From: Flavobacterium sp. Root186
Lineage (GTDB): Bacteria > Bacteroidota > Bacteroidia > Flavobacteriales > Flavobacteriaceae
Length of the DNA: 64,000 nt
Assembly (NCBI RefSeq): GCF_001428525.1
Contig: NZ_LMHW01000014.1
Span: 124,001-188,000, forward strand
Direction of reading: 5' to 3'
Part shown: one piece after another, positions 25,284 to 34,600 of the stretch
Numbering within the stretch: position 1 is the stretch's first letter
Layout of the letters: every line of letters begins with the position of its first letter
The notes under the pieces: generated by a model
The model's database searches: none
The model's input: the letters and a program-made list of their open reading frames with translations, nothing else
What the model was told of the DNA's origin: nothing
Translations under genes and position numbers: made by a program

Positions 25284-25352
25284 GTGAAAAGTATTCAGTA
25301 AACAGTCGCAGTCTCAGTATTCAGACTGCAAACTGTGACTGCAAACTGTGAT
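25284..25352. repeat. CAGTTTGCAGTC-type word repeat
   Basis: Reiterated words on both strands (CAGTAAACAGTCGCAGTC, then GACTGCAAACTGTGACTGCAAACTG) lie between two minus-strand genes, directly upstream of the 3-hydroxyanthranilate dioxygenase cistron. The halves are roughly complementary. Similar words occur singly near 27700-27722. Confidence 0.55.
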
Positions 25353-26450
25353 CTATTTTATCTCTCGTATTAAATAAACATAAACCGGAAAGTGATCGCT
25401 AAAACCAGCTTCAGTTAAAGTATTCCGTAACGGATATCCTTTATATCTTCCCGAAGTTTGGATAAGATAAGGTTTATTGAAAATCCCGGCTTTCCAGAAT
25501 TTGAAACTTGAAAAATCAGGTTCAGTAAAAGATTTGGTCATTATAATTTGGTCAAAAATATTCCAGGAATCTCTAAACGCTAAAGTTCCCATTCCTCTTT
25601 CTGCCATTTCTTCGAATGGATTATAAACCCCAAATTCAGGAACGTCTGTTTTTTTTGATTTTGCTCCTAATTCGATTTTCACACTTTTATTAAAAGGTCC
25701 GTCGTTTAGATCTCCCATTGTAATTACTTTTGCCATTGGATTTATCTGCTGAAGCGAATCGATAATTTTTCGATTTAATTTTCCTGCCGCTTCACGAAAC
25801 GGACTGCTGGCTTTTTCTCCGCCAGATCTTGATGGCCAGTGATTGACAATTATATGGATTTCTTCATTTTCTAAAAAACCTGTTACCAAAAGCTGATCTC
25901 TGGTAAAAACCCGGTTTTTAGTATCTATTTTAATTTCAACATCTCCTAAATCTTCATTTTTATCTTCCTTAATAATCGGTTTGTTTTTGTAAATCAATAA
26001 CGGAATATTAGCATAAGAAGTTGGCCTGAAATATTTCTTTTGGTACAAAAGCGCAACGTCAATTCCACGTTGGTCGGGAGAATCAAAATGGATAATTCCG
26101 TAATCGTAGCCTGATATTTTTTCTTGTTTAATTAAATCTTCAAGAACACCACGATTTTCAACTTCTGAACATCCAATCAAAGTGGGTGCATTAGAATTTT
26201 CAGGAGTCCCTATTTCAGAAATTACTCTTGAAAGATTTTTTAGTTTTTGTTCGTATTTTTCTTTTGTCCAATGCTGAGCTCCAGCTGGTGTCCATTCGTC
26301 GTCATTTTTGCCTGCATCATCATAAATATCGAAGAGATTTTCTAAATTGTAAAAGGCTGCGGTATGAATAACATATTTTTTAGATTGTGCATTTGAAAGA
26401 GAAATTATAAAAAAGGCGAGTAAACAAAAGTGAAATTTAATAATTTGCAT
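25353..26450 (-). CDS. Secreted endonuclease/exonuclease/phosphatase-fold protein
   Basis: This 365-residue protein has a signal peptide (about 1-21, ending L-S-N-A-Q-S) and an EEP (DNase I-like) fold. Visible family motifs are F-Y-N-L-E-N-L-F-D, G-C-S-E-V-E-N-R (metal Glu), N-H-W-P-S-R (catalytic His), G-D-L-N-D and S-D-H-F-P-V (final catalytic Asp-His). Members cut phosphodiester or phosphomonoester bonds in nucleic acids, inositol phosphates or lipids. The substrate here is unknown; export suggests nutrient scavenging. Confidence 0.85.
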   Translation of the reverse strand: MQIIKFHFCLLAFFIISLSNAQSKKYVIHTAAFYNLENLFDIYDDAGKNDDEWTPAGAQHWTKEKYEQKLKNLSRVISEIGTPENSNAPTLIGCSEVENRGVLEDLIKQEKISGYDYGIIHFDSPDQRGIDVALLYQKKYFRPTSYANIPLLIYKNKPIIKEDKNEDLGDVEIKIDTKNRVFTRDQLLVTGFLENEEIHIIVNHWPSRSGGEKASSPFREAAGKLNRKIIDSLQQINPMAKVITMGDLNDGPFNKSVKIELGAKSKKTDVPEFGVYNPFEEMAERGMGTLAFRDSWNIFDQIIMTKSFTEPDFSSFKFWKAGIFNKPYLIQTSGRYKGYPLRNTLTEAGFSDHFPVYVYLIREIK

Positions 26451-26522
26451 AACTTTAAAAGTTTAAGAGCTCAATTTAAATATTTTGTAAGAATTCTCAA
26501 TATTTTAATTGAGTAAATAATT

Positions 26523-26530
26523 TATATTTG
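26523..26530 (+). promoter_or_regulatory. -7 box upstream of LD-carboxypeptidase
   Basis: TATATTTG matches TAnnTTTG, 34 bases before the start codon. No -33 box at the expected distance was identified. Confidence 0.45.
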
Positions 26531-26563
26531 TTAATCTCAACATTCAAATAAGCAAAAGAAACT

Positions 26564-27562
26564 ATGAAAAGCTTCCTTACTATCACGAAATATTTTAATG
26601 GTGTTAAACTGGCATTTCTTATTTTTGCTTTACAATCATTTACCTGTCAATCCCAACAAATCATGATAACACCACCTTATTTACAAAAAGGAGATACTGT
26701 AGCACTTTTAGCAACTGCCAGAAAAAATATCGACGACAATTTAAAACCAACTATTGATTTGCTTAAAAGCTGGGGATTAGAAGCTGTTGTTGGAAGTTCA
26801 ATTGGATTAGATTACCATCAGTTAGCCGGAACTGATGAACAGCGTGCCGCCGATTTTCAAAAGCAACTAGATAATCCGAATATTAAAGCTATTTGGTGCG
26901 TTCGAGGCGGTTACGGAACTGTAAGAATGTTAGATCTGCTGGATTTTACAAAATTCAAACAACATCCAAAATGGGTTATTGGTTTTAGTGATGTTACCGT
27001 TTTACACAATCACTTAAACACGATGGGGTATAAATCTATTCATGGTGTTATGCCGGTTACGATTCCGCGTGCTACTCCGGCTGCGATTAGTTCAATGAAA
27101 TCCAGCTTATTTGGTGAGCCTCTTTCCTATTCTGTCGAACCAAACAGCATGAACCGTTTTGGTAAAGCATCAGGCGAATTAGTCGGTGGAAATCTTTCCA
27201 TATTATACAGTTTATTAGGTTCTCCTTCTGCAATTGATTGCAAAGACAAGATTTTGTTTATTGAAGATTTAGATGAATATTTATATCATATCGATCGTAT
27301 GATGATGAATTTAAGACGCAACGGCTGTATCGAAAACCTTAAAGGAATTATCATTGGAGGAATGACCAAAATGAAAGACAATGAAGTTCCGTGGGGGAAA
27401 AATGCATTAGAAATCATTGATGATGTAACCAAAAAATACAATATTCCTGTAATCTTTAATTTCCCGGCCGGACATATTCAGGATAATCGAGCGTTAGTTA
27501 TGGGAAGTACTATTTCTATTGATGTAAATGCATCCGGAAGCACGGTTACTTTTCAGAAATAA
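26564..27562 (+). CDS. LD-carboxypeptidase (peptidase S66)
   Basis: This 332-residue enzyme removes the terminal D-Ala from tetrapeptides of peptidoglycan in recycling. The serine nucleophile is Ser142 in W-V-I-G-F-S-D-V-T. The Glu lies in the F-I-E-D-L-D-E-Y-L motif and His304 in N-F-P-A-G-H-I, together forming the unusual Ser-His-Glu triad of S66. An N-terminal hydrophobic segment (about 14-27) suggests export, whereas E. coli LdcA is cytoplasmic. It is followed by a CGCAAAG hairpin that can end transcription. Confidence 0.88.
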   Translation: MKSFLTITKYFNGVKLAFLIFALQSFTCQSQQIMITPPYLQKGDTVALLATARKNIDDNLKPTIDLLKSWGLEAVVGSSIGLDYHQLAGTDEQRAADFQKQLDNPNIKAIWCVRGGYGTVRMLDLLDFTKFKQHPKWVIGFSDVTVLHNHLNTMGYKSIHGVMPVTIPRATPAAISSMKSSLFGEPLSYSVEPNSMNRFGKASGELVGGNLSILYSLLGSPSAIDCKDKILFIEDLDEYLYHIDRMMMNLRRNGCIENLKGIIIGGMTKMKDNEVPWGKNALEIIDDVTKKYNIPVIFNFPAGHIQDNRALVMGSTISIDVNASGSTVTFQK

Positions 27563-27624
27563 CAGCATATAATAATTCGATTTAAGAAAGTCTCTTAAAT
27601 ACCACACATAAAATCTCGCAGAGA

Positions 27625-27668
27625 CGCAAAGCCGCAAAGTTTGGATACTTTGTGACTTTGCGTTTTTT
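27625..27668 (+). repeat. CGCAAAG hairpin repeat, possible terminator
   Basis: CGCAAAGCCGCAAAGT pairs with ACTTTGTGACTTTGCG (two mismatches) around TTGGAT and is followed by a T run. The reiterated CGCAAAG words, extended on the left by CTCGCAGAGACG, mark it as a dispersed element rather than a simple terminator. Confidence 0.6.
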
Positions 27669-27730
27669 ATTTTTAAATAATCCCAAATCCATCAGAAGAA
27701 ACTGAAAACTGAGACTGAAAACCAAAAAAC

Positions 27731-28102
27731 ATGGCAGAACACAATGAACTTGGCAAAAAAGGAGAAGAACTTGCTGTAGAATATCTACAACAAAATGGTT
27801 ATGAAATTTTAGATCGAAACTGGGTTTTTCAAAAAGCCGAAATAGATATTATCGCTCAAAAAGATGATGTTTTAGCAATTGTCGAAGTGAAGACAAGATC
27901 GAGTTTAGATTTTGGTTCTCCGCAGGATTTTGTGAAGCCAAAAAAAATTCAACTCTTAATAAAAGCAGTAAATGCCTACATAAACTATAGGGAAAAGGAT
28001 TTTAATGATGATTTAAATATCCGTTTTGACATCGTTGCGATCCATAAAGACGGGGAATCATTTGCAATTGAACATCTTACTGATGCTTTTTATCATTTTT
28101 AA
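27731..28102 (+). CDS. YraN family protein (UPF0102)
   Basis: This 123-residue protein has the endonuclease-like core of the YraN family: G-E-x-x-A near 11-15, E-I-D-I-I-A near 36-41 and V-E-V-K-T-R near 51-56, as in Holliday-junction-resolvase-like folds. The family is widespread and its cellular role is not defined. It ends about 120 bases before the ACT-like gene, which has its own promoter. Confidence 0.9.
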   Translation: MAEHNELGKKGEELAVEYLQQNGYEILDRNWVFQKAEIDIIAQKDDVLAIVEVKTRSSLDFGSPQDFVKPKKIQLLIKAVNAYINYREKDFNDDLNIRFDIVAIHKDGESFAIEHLTDAFYHF

Positions 28103-28123
28103 CATAATTTTTTCTTGTTATAA

Positions 28124-28154
28124 TTGTAACAAATTGTTTTTTTATTTATATTTG
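28124..28154 (+). promoter_or_regulatory. Promoter of the ACT-like gene
   Basis: TTG (28124-28126), a 20-base spacer and TATATTTG (28147-28154) form a good Bacteroidota promoter 69 bases before the ATG. Confidence 0.6.
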
Positions 28155-28222
28155 CATAGATTTATAACATCAAATTAACTAAACCACACCTATTAAGTTA
28201 CAAAAAAAAAGAAAAAAAAATT

Positions 28223-28879
28223 ATGAAAACCGTTTCTTCCATCGTCGAAAATTACATCAAAACGAAACCATTTCTGTTAAACGCTTTATCTCTTGGGATT
28301 ATAAACCTGACTTCTCTTTCTCGGAACATTATGACCGAGTTAGAAAATGAATTTGGCAAAGAAGTAAAACAAGGGGCTGTTGTAATGTCACTGAAGCGAT
28401 TGACAGAAGAATTAGATTTTAAATTAAACCATAAAATCAATAAGGTAATCAAGAATATTGGTGAAATTACAGTTAGATCTGAGTTGACAGATTACACCTT
28501 CGCAGCTTCTGAAACTGTATTAAACAAACAAGCCGATTTAATTTCTGACATCAACGCTTTATCTGATATTTTCTATACCTCATCTCGTGGTGTAAACGAA
28601 ACTAATATTGTAGTAAGCAGCAGTGTAAATCATTTAGTGGAGAAACACTTTATGAGAGAAAAACTAATTCAGAAATTAGATAATCTGGCTTCGATTACTG
28701 TAAAATTACCAAAAGAAAATATTGTTGTTCCTGGTATTTATTATTTTATTTTCCAGCGTTTAGCTTGGGAAGGAATTATTATAAATGAGGTAATTTCAAC
28801 TTCAAATGAATTTACAATTCTTGTTGGAGAAGATCAGGTTGATGTTGCTTTTAAAGTAATTAAAGATTTGAAAAACTAA
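28223..28879 (+). CDS. Small protein with ACT-like C-terminal region
   Basis: The protein has 218 residues, no signal peptide and no membrane segment. The N-terminal half is helical and resembles a DNA-binding or regulatory module (I-I-N-L-T-S-L-S-R-N-I-M-T-E-L-E). The C-terminal part (about 150-218) looks like an aspartate-kinase-type ACT fold, with V-P-G-I-Y-Y-F-I-F and the final E-F-T-I-L-V-G-E-D-Q-V-D-V-A-F. Similar proteins are common in flavobacteria. Ligand and function are unknown. Confidence 0.65.
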   Translation: MKTVSSIVENYIKTKPFLLNALSLGIINLTSLSRNIMTELENEFGKEVKQGAVVMSLKRLTEELDFKLNHKINKVIKNIGEITVRSELTDYTFAASETVLNKQADLISDINALSDIFYTSSRGVNETNIVVSSSVNHLVEKHFMREKLIQKLDNLASITVKLPKENIVVPGIYYFIFQRLAWEGIIINEVISTSNEFTILVGEDQVDVAFKVIKDLKN

Positions 28880-28925
28880 TCGCCAAAAATTTAATTTTAG
28901 ATCTTAAATAAATTCAATTTTCAAT

Positions 28926-28964
28926 AATCCTTTTGTCTTTCTCAAAAAAGATAAAAGGATTTTC
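28926..28964 (+). terminator. Terminator after the ACT-like gene
   Basis: AATCCTTTTGTCTTT pairs with AAAGATAAAAGGATT (one G-T wobble) and is followed by TTTCTTT. The rest of the gap to the sigma-factor promoter at 29166 shows no gene. Confidence 0.7.
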
Positions 28965-29165
28965 TTTACAAATTCACAATTCATGCTTTTCAATCAAACC
29001 ATTATCAAATAAGAATATTCTCAAAAAATAGGGTTCAATATAGTTAATTTTTAAAATTTTAGCAAAAAAGCCATCAACTTGATAAAAAGCATTTTACTGC
29101 CGTGTTTACTGAGATTTCATATAAAATAAATCACAAAAAACCGAAATAAGTTTATTTTACCATTA

Positions 29166-29195
29166 TTTGCTGCGAATAATATTTTTATATATTTG
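29166..29195 (+). promoter_or_regulatory. Promoter of the ECF sigma-factor gene
   Basis: TTTG (29166-29169), an 18-base spacer and TATATTTG (29188-29195) match the housekeeping promoter pattern, 79 bases before the start. The sigma factor therefore appears to be made constitutively and controlled by its anti-sigma partner. Confidence 0.65.
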
Positions 29196-29274
29196 CTAAC
29201 CACTCAACGCATTAGAGTATCGATTTTGATAGTATCGTAATATAATTAGATTTAAATACAAACTAATTAATTTA

Positions 29275-29838
29275 ATGTTGAAAGCCAAAGACTATAGCGA
29301 CAAATTATTGGTAAGCGAATTAAAAAATGGCAGCGAAAAAGCATTTCGTTCTCTTTTTGATTTGTATTACCAGGATATTTATGGTTACAGTATAAGTCTT
29401 TTAAAATCGAAAGAAGCCGCCGAAGAAAATGTACAGGATGTTTTTATGAAAGTCTGGCAGCATCGAAAGAACTTAAACATAGAACAATCTTTTAAAGCTT
29501 ATATTTTTACCATTGCCCGAAATCAGGCTTTTAATACATTGAATAAGGCAGCAAATGATTTGGTTTTGAAGGAAGCTGTTTTTTATGAAAGTCAAAAATC
29601 GCATGAATACGGAGATTATTCCATTCGGGAAGAAGACTGCAAGAAACTGCGAAAAGAGGCAATGAAACAATTACCGCCAAAGCGGAAACAAATTTTTAAA
29701 ATGTCACGAAAGAAAGGCATGAGTTACGAAGAAATTAGTCAGGAACTCGGCATCTCTATAAATACTGTCAGGAATCAAATGAGTAAAGCATTAGAATCAA
29801 TGCGGGTCTTTTTTCAGGTTCACGACGAGATTATCTAA
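29275..29838 (+). CDS. ECF RNA polymerase sigma factor
   Basis: This 187-residue sigma-70 family member has only regions 2 and 4. Region 2 spans about 25-90 (L-F-D-L-Y-Y-Q-D-I-Y-G-Y, then A-E-E-N-V-Q-D-V-F-M-K-V-W). Region 4 spans about 130-180, with a helix-turn-helix reading M-S-Y-E-E-I-S-Q-E-L-G-I-S-I-N-T-V-R-N-Q. It is of the FecI-like type widespread in Bacteroidota, where it works with a FecR anti-sigma factor and a TonB-dependent SusC protein carrying an STN domain. All three occur here in order, so it probably drives the starch locus downstream. Confidence 0.9.
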   Translation: MLKAKDYSDKLLVSELKNGSEKAFRSLFDLYYQDIYGYSISLLKSKEAAEENVQDVFMKVWQHRKNLNIEQSFKAYIFTIARNQAFNTLNKAANDLVLKEAVFYESQKSHEYGDYSIREEDCKKLRKEAMKQLPPKRKQIFKMSRKKGMSYEEISQELGISINTVRNQMSKALESMRVFFQVHDEII

Positions 29839-29861
29839 CCAAAACCAATTTTTAACCAATT

Positions 29862-29890
29862 AAATCACTCTTTCCGGGTGATTTTTTTTT
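29862..29890 (+). terminator. Terminator after the sigma-factor gene
   Basis: AAATCAC pairs with GTGATTT around TCTTTCCGG and is followed by nine T residues. It separates the sigma-factor transcript from fecR. Confidence 0.7.
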
Positions 29891-29907
29891 GCCTTTACTG
29901 TAATAGA

Positions 29908-30143
29908 TTGCCCACGGATTTTACGGGTGAAATGGATTTTCGCAGGTTTTTTGTTTTTTTTTCATTCAACTCAATATTCTTTTATAACACTGAATTTCAA
30001 ATATAGCCCGCGGTTTCAACCGTGGGGACGCAATATATAAGCAATGTATAATCACGATGCGTGTCCCGTGGTTGAAACCACGGGCTATATTTTAAATAAA
30101 AAACCTGTGTAAACCTGTTTCATCCGCTAAATCTGTGGGCAAA
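29908..30143. repeat. Nested inverted-repeat element with REP-like core
   Basis: Outer arms of about 45 bases (starting TTGCCCACGGATTTTACGGG and ending as the near-complement of AAAACCTGTGTAAACC...) enclose an inner pair of GC-rich palindromes, ATATAGCCCGCGGTTTCAAC at 30001 and its near-complement ending at 30090. Each inner arm is itself self-complementary (CCCGTGG / CCACGGG). The whole can fold into a cruciform. No reading frame is present. It fills most of the 484-base gap between the sigma-factor and anti-sigma genes. Confidence 0.75.
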
Positions 30144-30322
30144 AACTGCATTCCATTTAATTTTTACAAAAAAACTTCATTTTAAAATCACTTACAAATC
30201 AACAACTTACGATAAATTTTATCTTTTTAAATGTTAAAATTTAAAAATTTACAACGTTTGAGTAGTACTGAAATCGTTTTCGGCTGTATTATATTCAGAA
30301 CCCGACCTAAAAACAATTCGTA

Positions 30323-31501
30323 ATGAATTCAAATTCTGAAATAAAAAGTCTTTTACAAAAGTTTGTTTTAAACCAATGTACGCCCGAGGAAACAAACGAG
30401 GTAATTGCTTATTATAAAAAAAACCAGCTTACTGAGGATTTTCCAACGGTAGAAGACATTCAAAATCTTCTTGTCGAAATGCCGAAAATGGATAAACAAA
30501 CTGCTGATGATATTTTCATGAATATTTTATCAGCTTCAAAAGAAGAAGAAACCGTAATTGAAATGCCTGAGAGAAAATCAAATTTCAGAAAATATATTTC
30601 GATCGCTGCTTCTGTAATTGTTTTACTGGGAATTGGCTTTTTCTATAAACAAAATCTTTCAGACAAAGTTGTTGAACCAAAATTCGATTTTAAAAGCTCT
30701 GACATTGTATTACAGTTAGAAAATGGAGAGACTCAAATTTTATCAGAGCATAATTCGGCTCAGGTAAAAGATGCAAAAGGAAATATTATTGGAAATCAAA
30801 ATGGAGATAAAATTGTTTATGAAAACAGTTTAGATCCGGAAAAATTAGTTTATAACACGATTAAAATTCCATACGGAAAAAAATTCCGCCTCCAGTTATC
30901 CGATGGAACTATGGTTCACTTAAATGCAGGAACAACTTTAAAATATCCTGTAAAGTTTATTTCCGGCGAAAATAGACAAGTATTTCTTGATGGAGAAGCC
31001 TTTTTTGATGTTGCAAAAGATAAAAAACATCCCTTTATCGTAAATGCCGATGAATTGAACGTTCGAGTTTTAGGAACCCATTTCAACGTTTCAAATTATC
31101 CTGAAGATGCTGCGACAGATGTTGTTTTAGTTGAAGGTTCTGTTGGAATGTATCAGTCAAACGAAGAATTTGATGCTTTAAAAAATACTATTCTAAAACC
31201 AGGATTTAAAGGAAGTTTCAACAAAGAAAATGCCAAAATTTCGACTAAACCGGTTATTACTGATATTTATACTTCATGGATAAACGGCGGATTGACATTT
31301 AGAAACATGACTTTCAAAAATATTATTACAAAACTGGAAAGACGCTACAATGTTACTATTGTAAATAAAAATGAAAAACTGGCAAACGAAAAATTCAATG
31401 CAAGTTTCAGCGACGAATCAATTGATAAAGTGATGAGTTATTTCAACGACATCCACGGTATTAATTACACCATAAAAAACGATCAAATACTAATTAAATA
31501 A
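30323..31501 (+). CDS. FecR-family anti-sigma factor
   Basis: This 392-residue inner-membrane protein has a cytoplasmic N-terminal part (1-90) that should bind the ECF sigma factor, one membrane helix (about 91-108), and a periplasmic FecR domain (about 175-285, with L-S-D-G-T-M-V-H-L-N-A-G-T-T and G-E-A-F-F-D-V-A-K-D) followed by a DUF4974 region (about 320-392). It would sense the STN domain of the SusC-like receptor and release or activate the sigma factor when ligand binds. The sigma gene is about 480 bases upstream, an unusually wide spacing caused by a repeat element. Confidence 0.92.
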   Translation: MNSNSEIKSLLQKFVLNQCTPEETNEVIAYYKKNQLTEDFPTVEDIQNLLVEMPKMDKQTADDIFMNILSASKEEETVIEMPERKSNFRKYISIAASVIVLLGIGFFYKQNLSDKVVEPKFDFKSSDIVLQLENGETQILSEHNSAQVKDAKGNIIGNQNGDKIVYENSLDPEKLVYNTIKIPYGKKFRLQLSDGTMVHLNAGTTLKYPVKFISGENRQVFLDGEAFFDVAKDKKHPFIVNADELNVRVLGTHFNVSNYPEDAATDVVLVEGSVGMYQSNEEFDALKNTILKPGFKGSFNKENAKISTKPVITDIYTSWINGGLTFRNMTFKNIITKLERRYNVTIVNKNEKLANEKFNASFSDESIDKVMSYFNDIHGINYTIKNDQILIK

Positions 31502-31632
31502 CCACTAAAACCAATGAAAAAATATGAAAAACTAAGATTACAGGAATAAAAAAATCGGAAAGAGCTGCGAACAATTTCCGATTAACTAAGTGATTGAATA
31601 TAACGAATTAACTACAATCAATTAACAAAATT

Positions 31633-34600
31633 ATGAAAAAAAAATCTAAGAATAATGGGTTCCTATACTCATTGTTCCAAAATGACCTAAAATTGAAACT
31701 AACTACACTACTTATTTTGGTCGCCATGTTTAATATTAGAGGGAATACTTATGCCCAAAAAACAAAAGTAACCCTTGAATTAAACAATTCAACAATCGAG
31801 AAGGTTATTGAGACCATTGAACAAAAAACAGATTTCAGATTTATTTATAAACTGAACGATATCGACTTAGATCGAACAGTTTCCATTTCTGTAAAAGATC
31901 AATCGATATATGTGGTTTTAGATAAAATTTTTAAAGGAACTCCAACTGAATTTAAAATCAGAGATACGCAGATTATCCTTAAAAAACCAGAACTTAGAAC
32001 ACAGGTAATCGAATTTCAAAAACAAACTGTTTCAGGTGTAATTACCGATGAAAATGGTCTGCCTTTACCCGGAGCTTCTGTTCTTGAAGAAGGAACTAAA
32101 AACGGAATGGTAACTGATTTTGACGGAAAATATAAAATTACTGTTGAAAGCAGCCAGTCTGTAATTATTGTATCATTTGTAGGATATAAAGAGAAAAAAG
32201 TAACGGCAAACCAAAATGTAATAAACATTCAGCTTTTTCCGGATGCAACTGACTTACAGGAAATTGTTGTAGTTGGTTACGGAACTGCAATAAAAAAAGA
32301 TGTAACTGGGGCAGTTTCTTCAATTGCTGCAAAAGATATGAATCAGGGTGCAATTGTAAATCCTTTACAGTTAATTGCAGGTAAAGCTGCCGGTGTAAAT
32401 ATCACTCAGATAGGAAGCGAGCCCGGTTCAGGACCAAGTGTTCGTATTCGTGGAATTTCTTCTTTAATTGGAGGAAATGATCCTTTGGTTGTTGTGGATG
32501 GAATTCAGGGAAACATGGATTTGTTAAATCAGGTTCCTCCAAGTGAAATCGAAAGTATCGATGTTTTAAAAGATGCTTCTGCTACGGCTGTTTATGGCTC
32601 TAGAGGAGCGCCTGGAGTTATCATTGTAACAACTAAGAAAAACAAAGCCGGAAAAACTACGATCGAATACATCGGATCAACATCTGTTGATTTTATTCCA
32701 AAAAAATTAGACATGCTTGATGCTAACCAATGGTGGGAAACTGCTCAAAGTGTTGGTGTTCCGGCATCTTCAAATCACGGATCAAATACAAATTGGTACG
32801 GCCTTTTGACTGAAACGGGAATTACCCAGACCCACACATTATCATTTGGCGGCGGAACGGATAAATTCAACTACAGAGCTTCTATAACAGCTATTATGCA
32901 AGACGGAGTTGTAATTAATTCTAGTAATCAAAAATATATTGGGCGTATTCAGGCAACACAATTGGCACTTGATGATAAATTAAAATTGACTTTTAACTTA
33001 AACTCAGGAATAAATAATACAACAAGCAGTATTGGAAGCATTGGTACAGTAGCTTACACATCAAACCTAATTACAAATGCATTATTGGCAAGACCAACAG
33101 ATCCTGTTTATAATACTGATGGAACTTATTTTACAGATGGAACCGTATTTCATTATTTAAACCCTTATGCAGCTGCACAAACGGTTACAAATGAAAGACA
33201 AGATGATAATTTATTTGGAAGTTTAAAAGCAGATTTAGAATTAGGCAAAGGTTTTACAGCAAACTGGTTTGGAAGCTGGAGAAAAACCAATAGAACTATA
33301 GGTTATTACATGCCGGCAGAATCTACAGAAGCGTATGCAGTTGAACAGCAAGGTTTTGCAAATATTGACAATGCCAGACAAAATGAAAAATTAACCAATG
33401 TTAGTCTTAGCTATAAAAAAACTTTAGGAATCCATACTTTTAATGCATTAGCTTTATACGAATGGCAAAGCCAGACTTATCAGGGTAATTACACTCAGGC
33501 AAGAGGTTTTATTAGTGATGAAGCTACTTACAATGCACTTCAGTTTGGTGATTTATCTAAAGTAAGAGCCGGAGACATCAGATCTTATAAAAATGACAGA
33601 TCGTTAGTTTCTTATTTAGGAAGGTTAAACTACTCTTTATTAGATCGTTATTTACTTACAGCAAGTATCAGACGAGATGGTTCATCTGTATTTGGTGCCA
33701 ACAACAAATGGGGAAATTTCCCATCAGCATCTGTTGCTTGGCAAATTAACAAAGAGTCGTTTATGTTGAATCAAAATCTATTTAGTGAATTAAAATTACG
33801 TGTAGGTTATGGTGAAACGGGTAATCAGCAAGGTCTTTATCCACAAACTTCGTTACCATTAGTGGACAGCGCAGGAAATATTTATTTTGGAGGATCTATC
33901 ATTACCAATTTTGGTATTGCTCAAAATGCAAATGCTGACTTAAAATGGGAAACTAAAAGACAAACTAATATTGGACTTGATTTCGCTCTTTTAGATAATA
34001 GATTAAGAGGCAGCATAGATGTTTACGATTCTACAACAGATAATCTTTTATTTGATTATACTGTACCTCAGCCTCCATATCCTTATAATAGAATCAAAGC
34101 AAACGTAGGAAGCATTTCTAACAAAGGTTTAGAAGCTGCACTTGCATACGATGTTATCAGAACTAATAACAGTACACTGACATTAGCAGGAAACGTTTCT
34201 TTTATGAAAAACGAAGTACTTAATTTAAGCGGCAGTATTAACGGTATTCCTTTAAATACTGACTATGTAAATTGGGGAGCACCGAACTCTTTATTGGTAA
34301 AAGGAAAGCCAATTGGATCATTTTATATTTTAGAAAGTACCGGTACAAATTCAAATGGTGTTGAAACCGTAAAGGATCAAAATGGAGATGGTAAAATTGA
34401 TCAGGGCGTTACAAGTCCGGATCGTTACTATGCAGGTTCAGCATTGCCAACTTACACTTTTGCATTTAACCCGTCTTACAGATACAAAAACTTTGACGCT
34501 TCTATGTTGTGGAGAGGTTCTGGAGGAAACAAAATTTACAACAACCTTAATCAAAGGTTGAGTATGCTGGAGAACACTGGTAGTTCGAATGTTTTGGAAA

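Noticed and set aside
29908..30143. A complete insertion sequence
   Set aside because: There is no transposase reading frame in 236 bases; at most it is a non-autonomous element.
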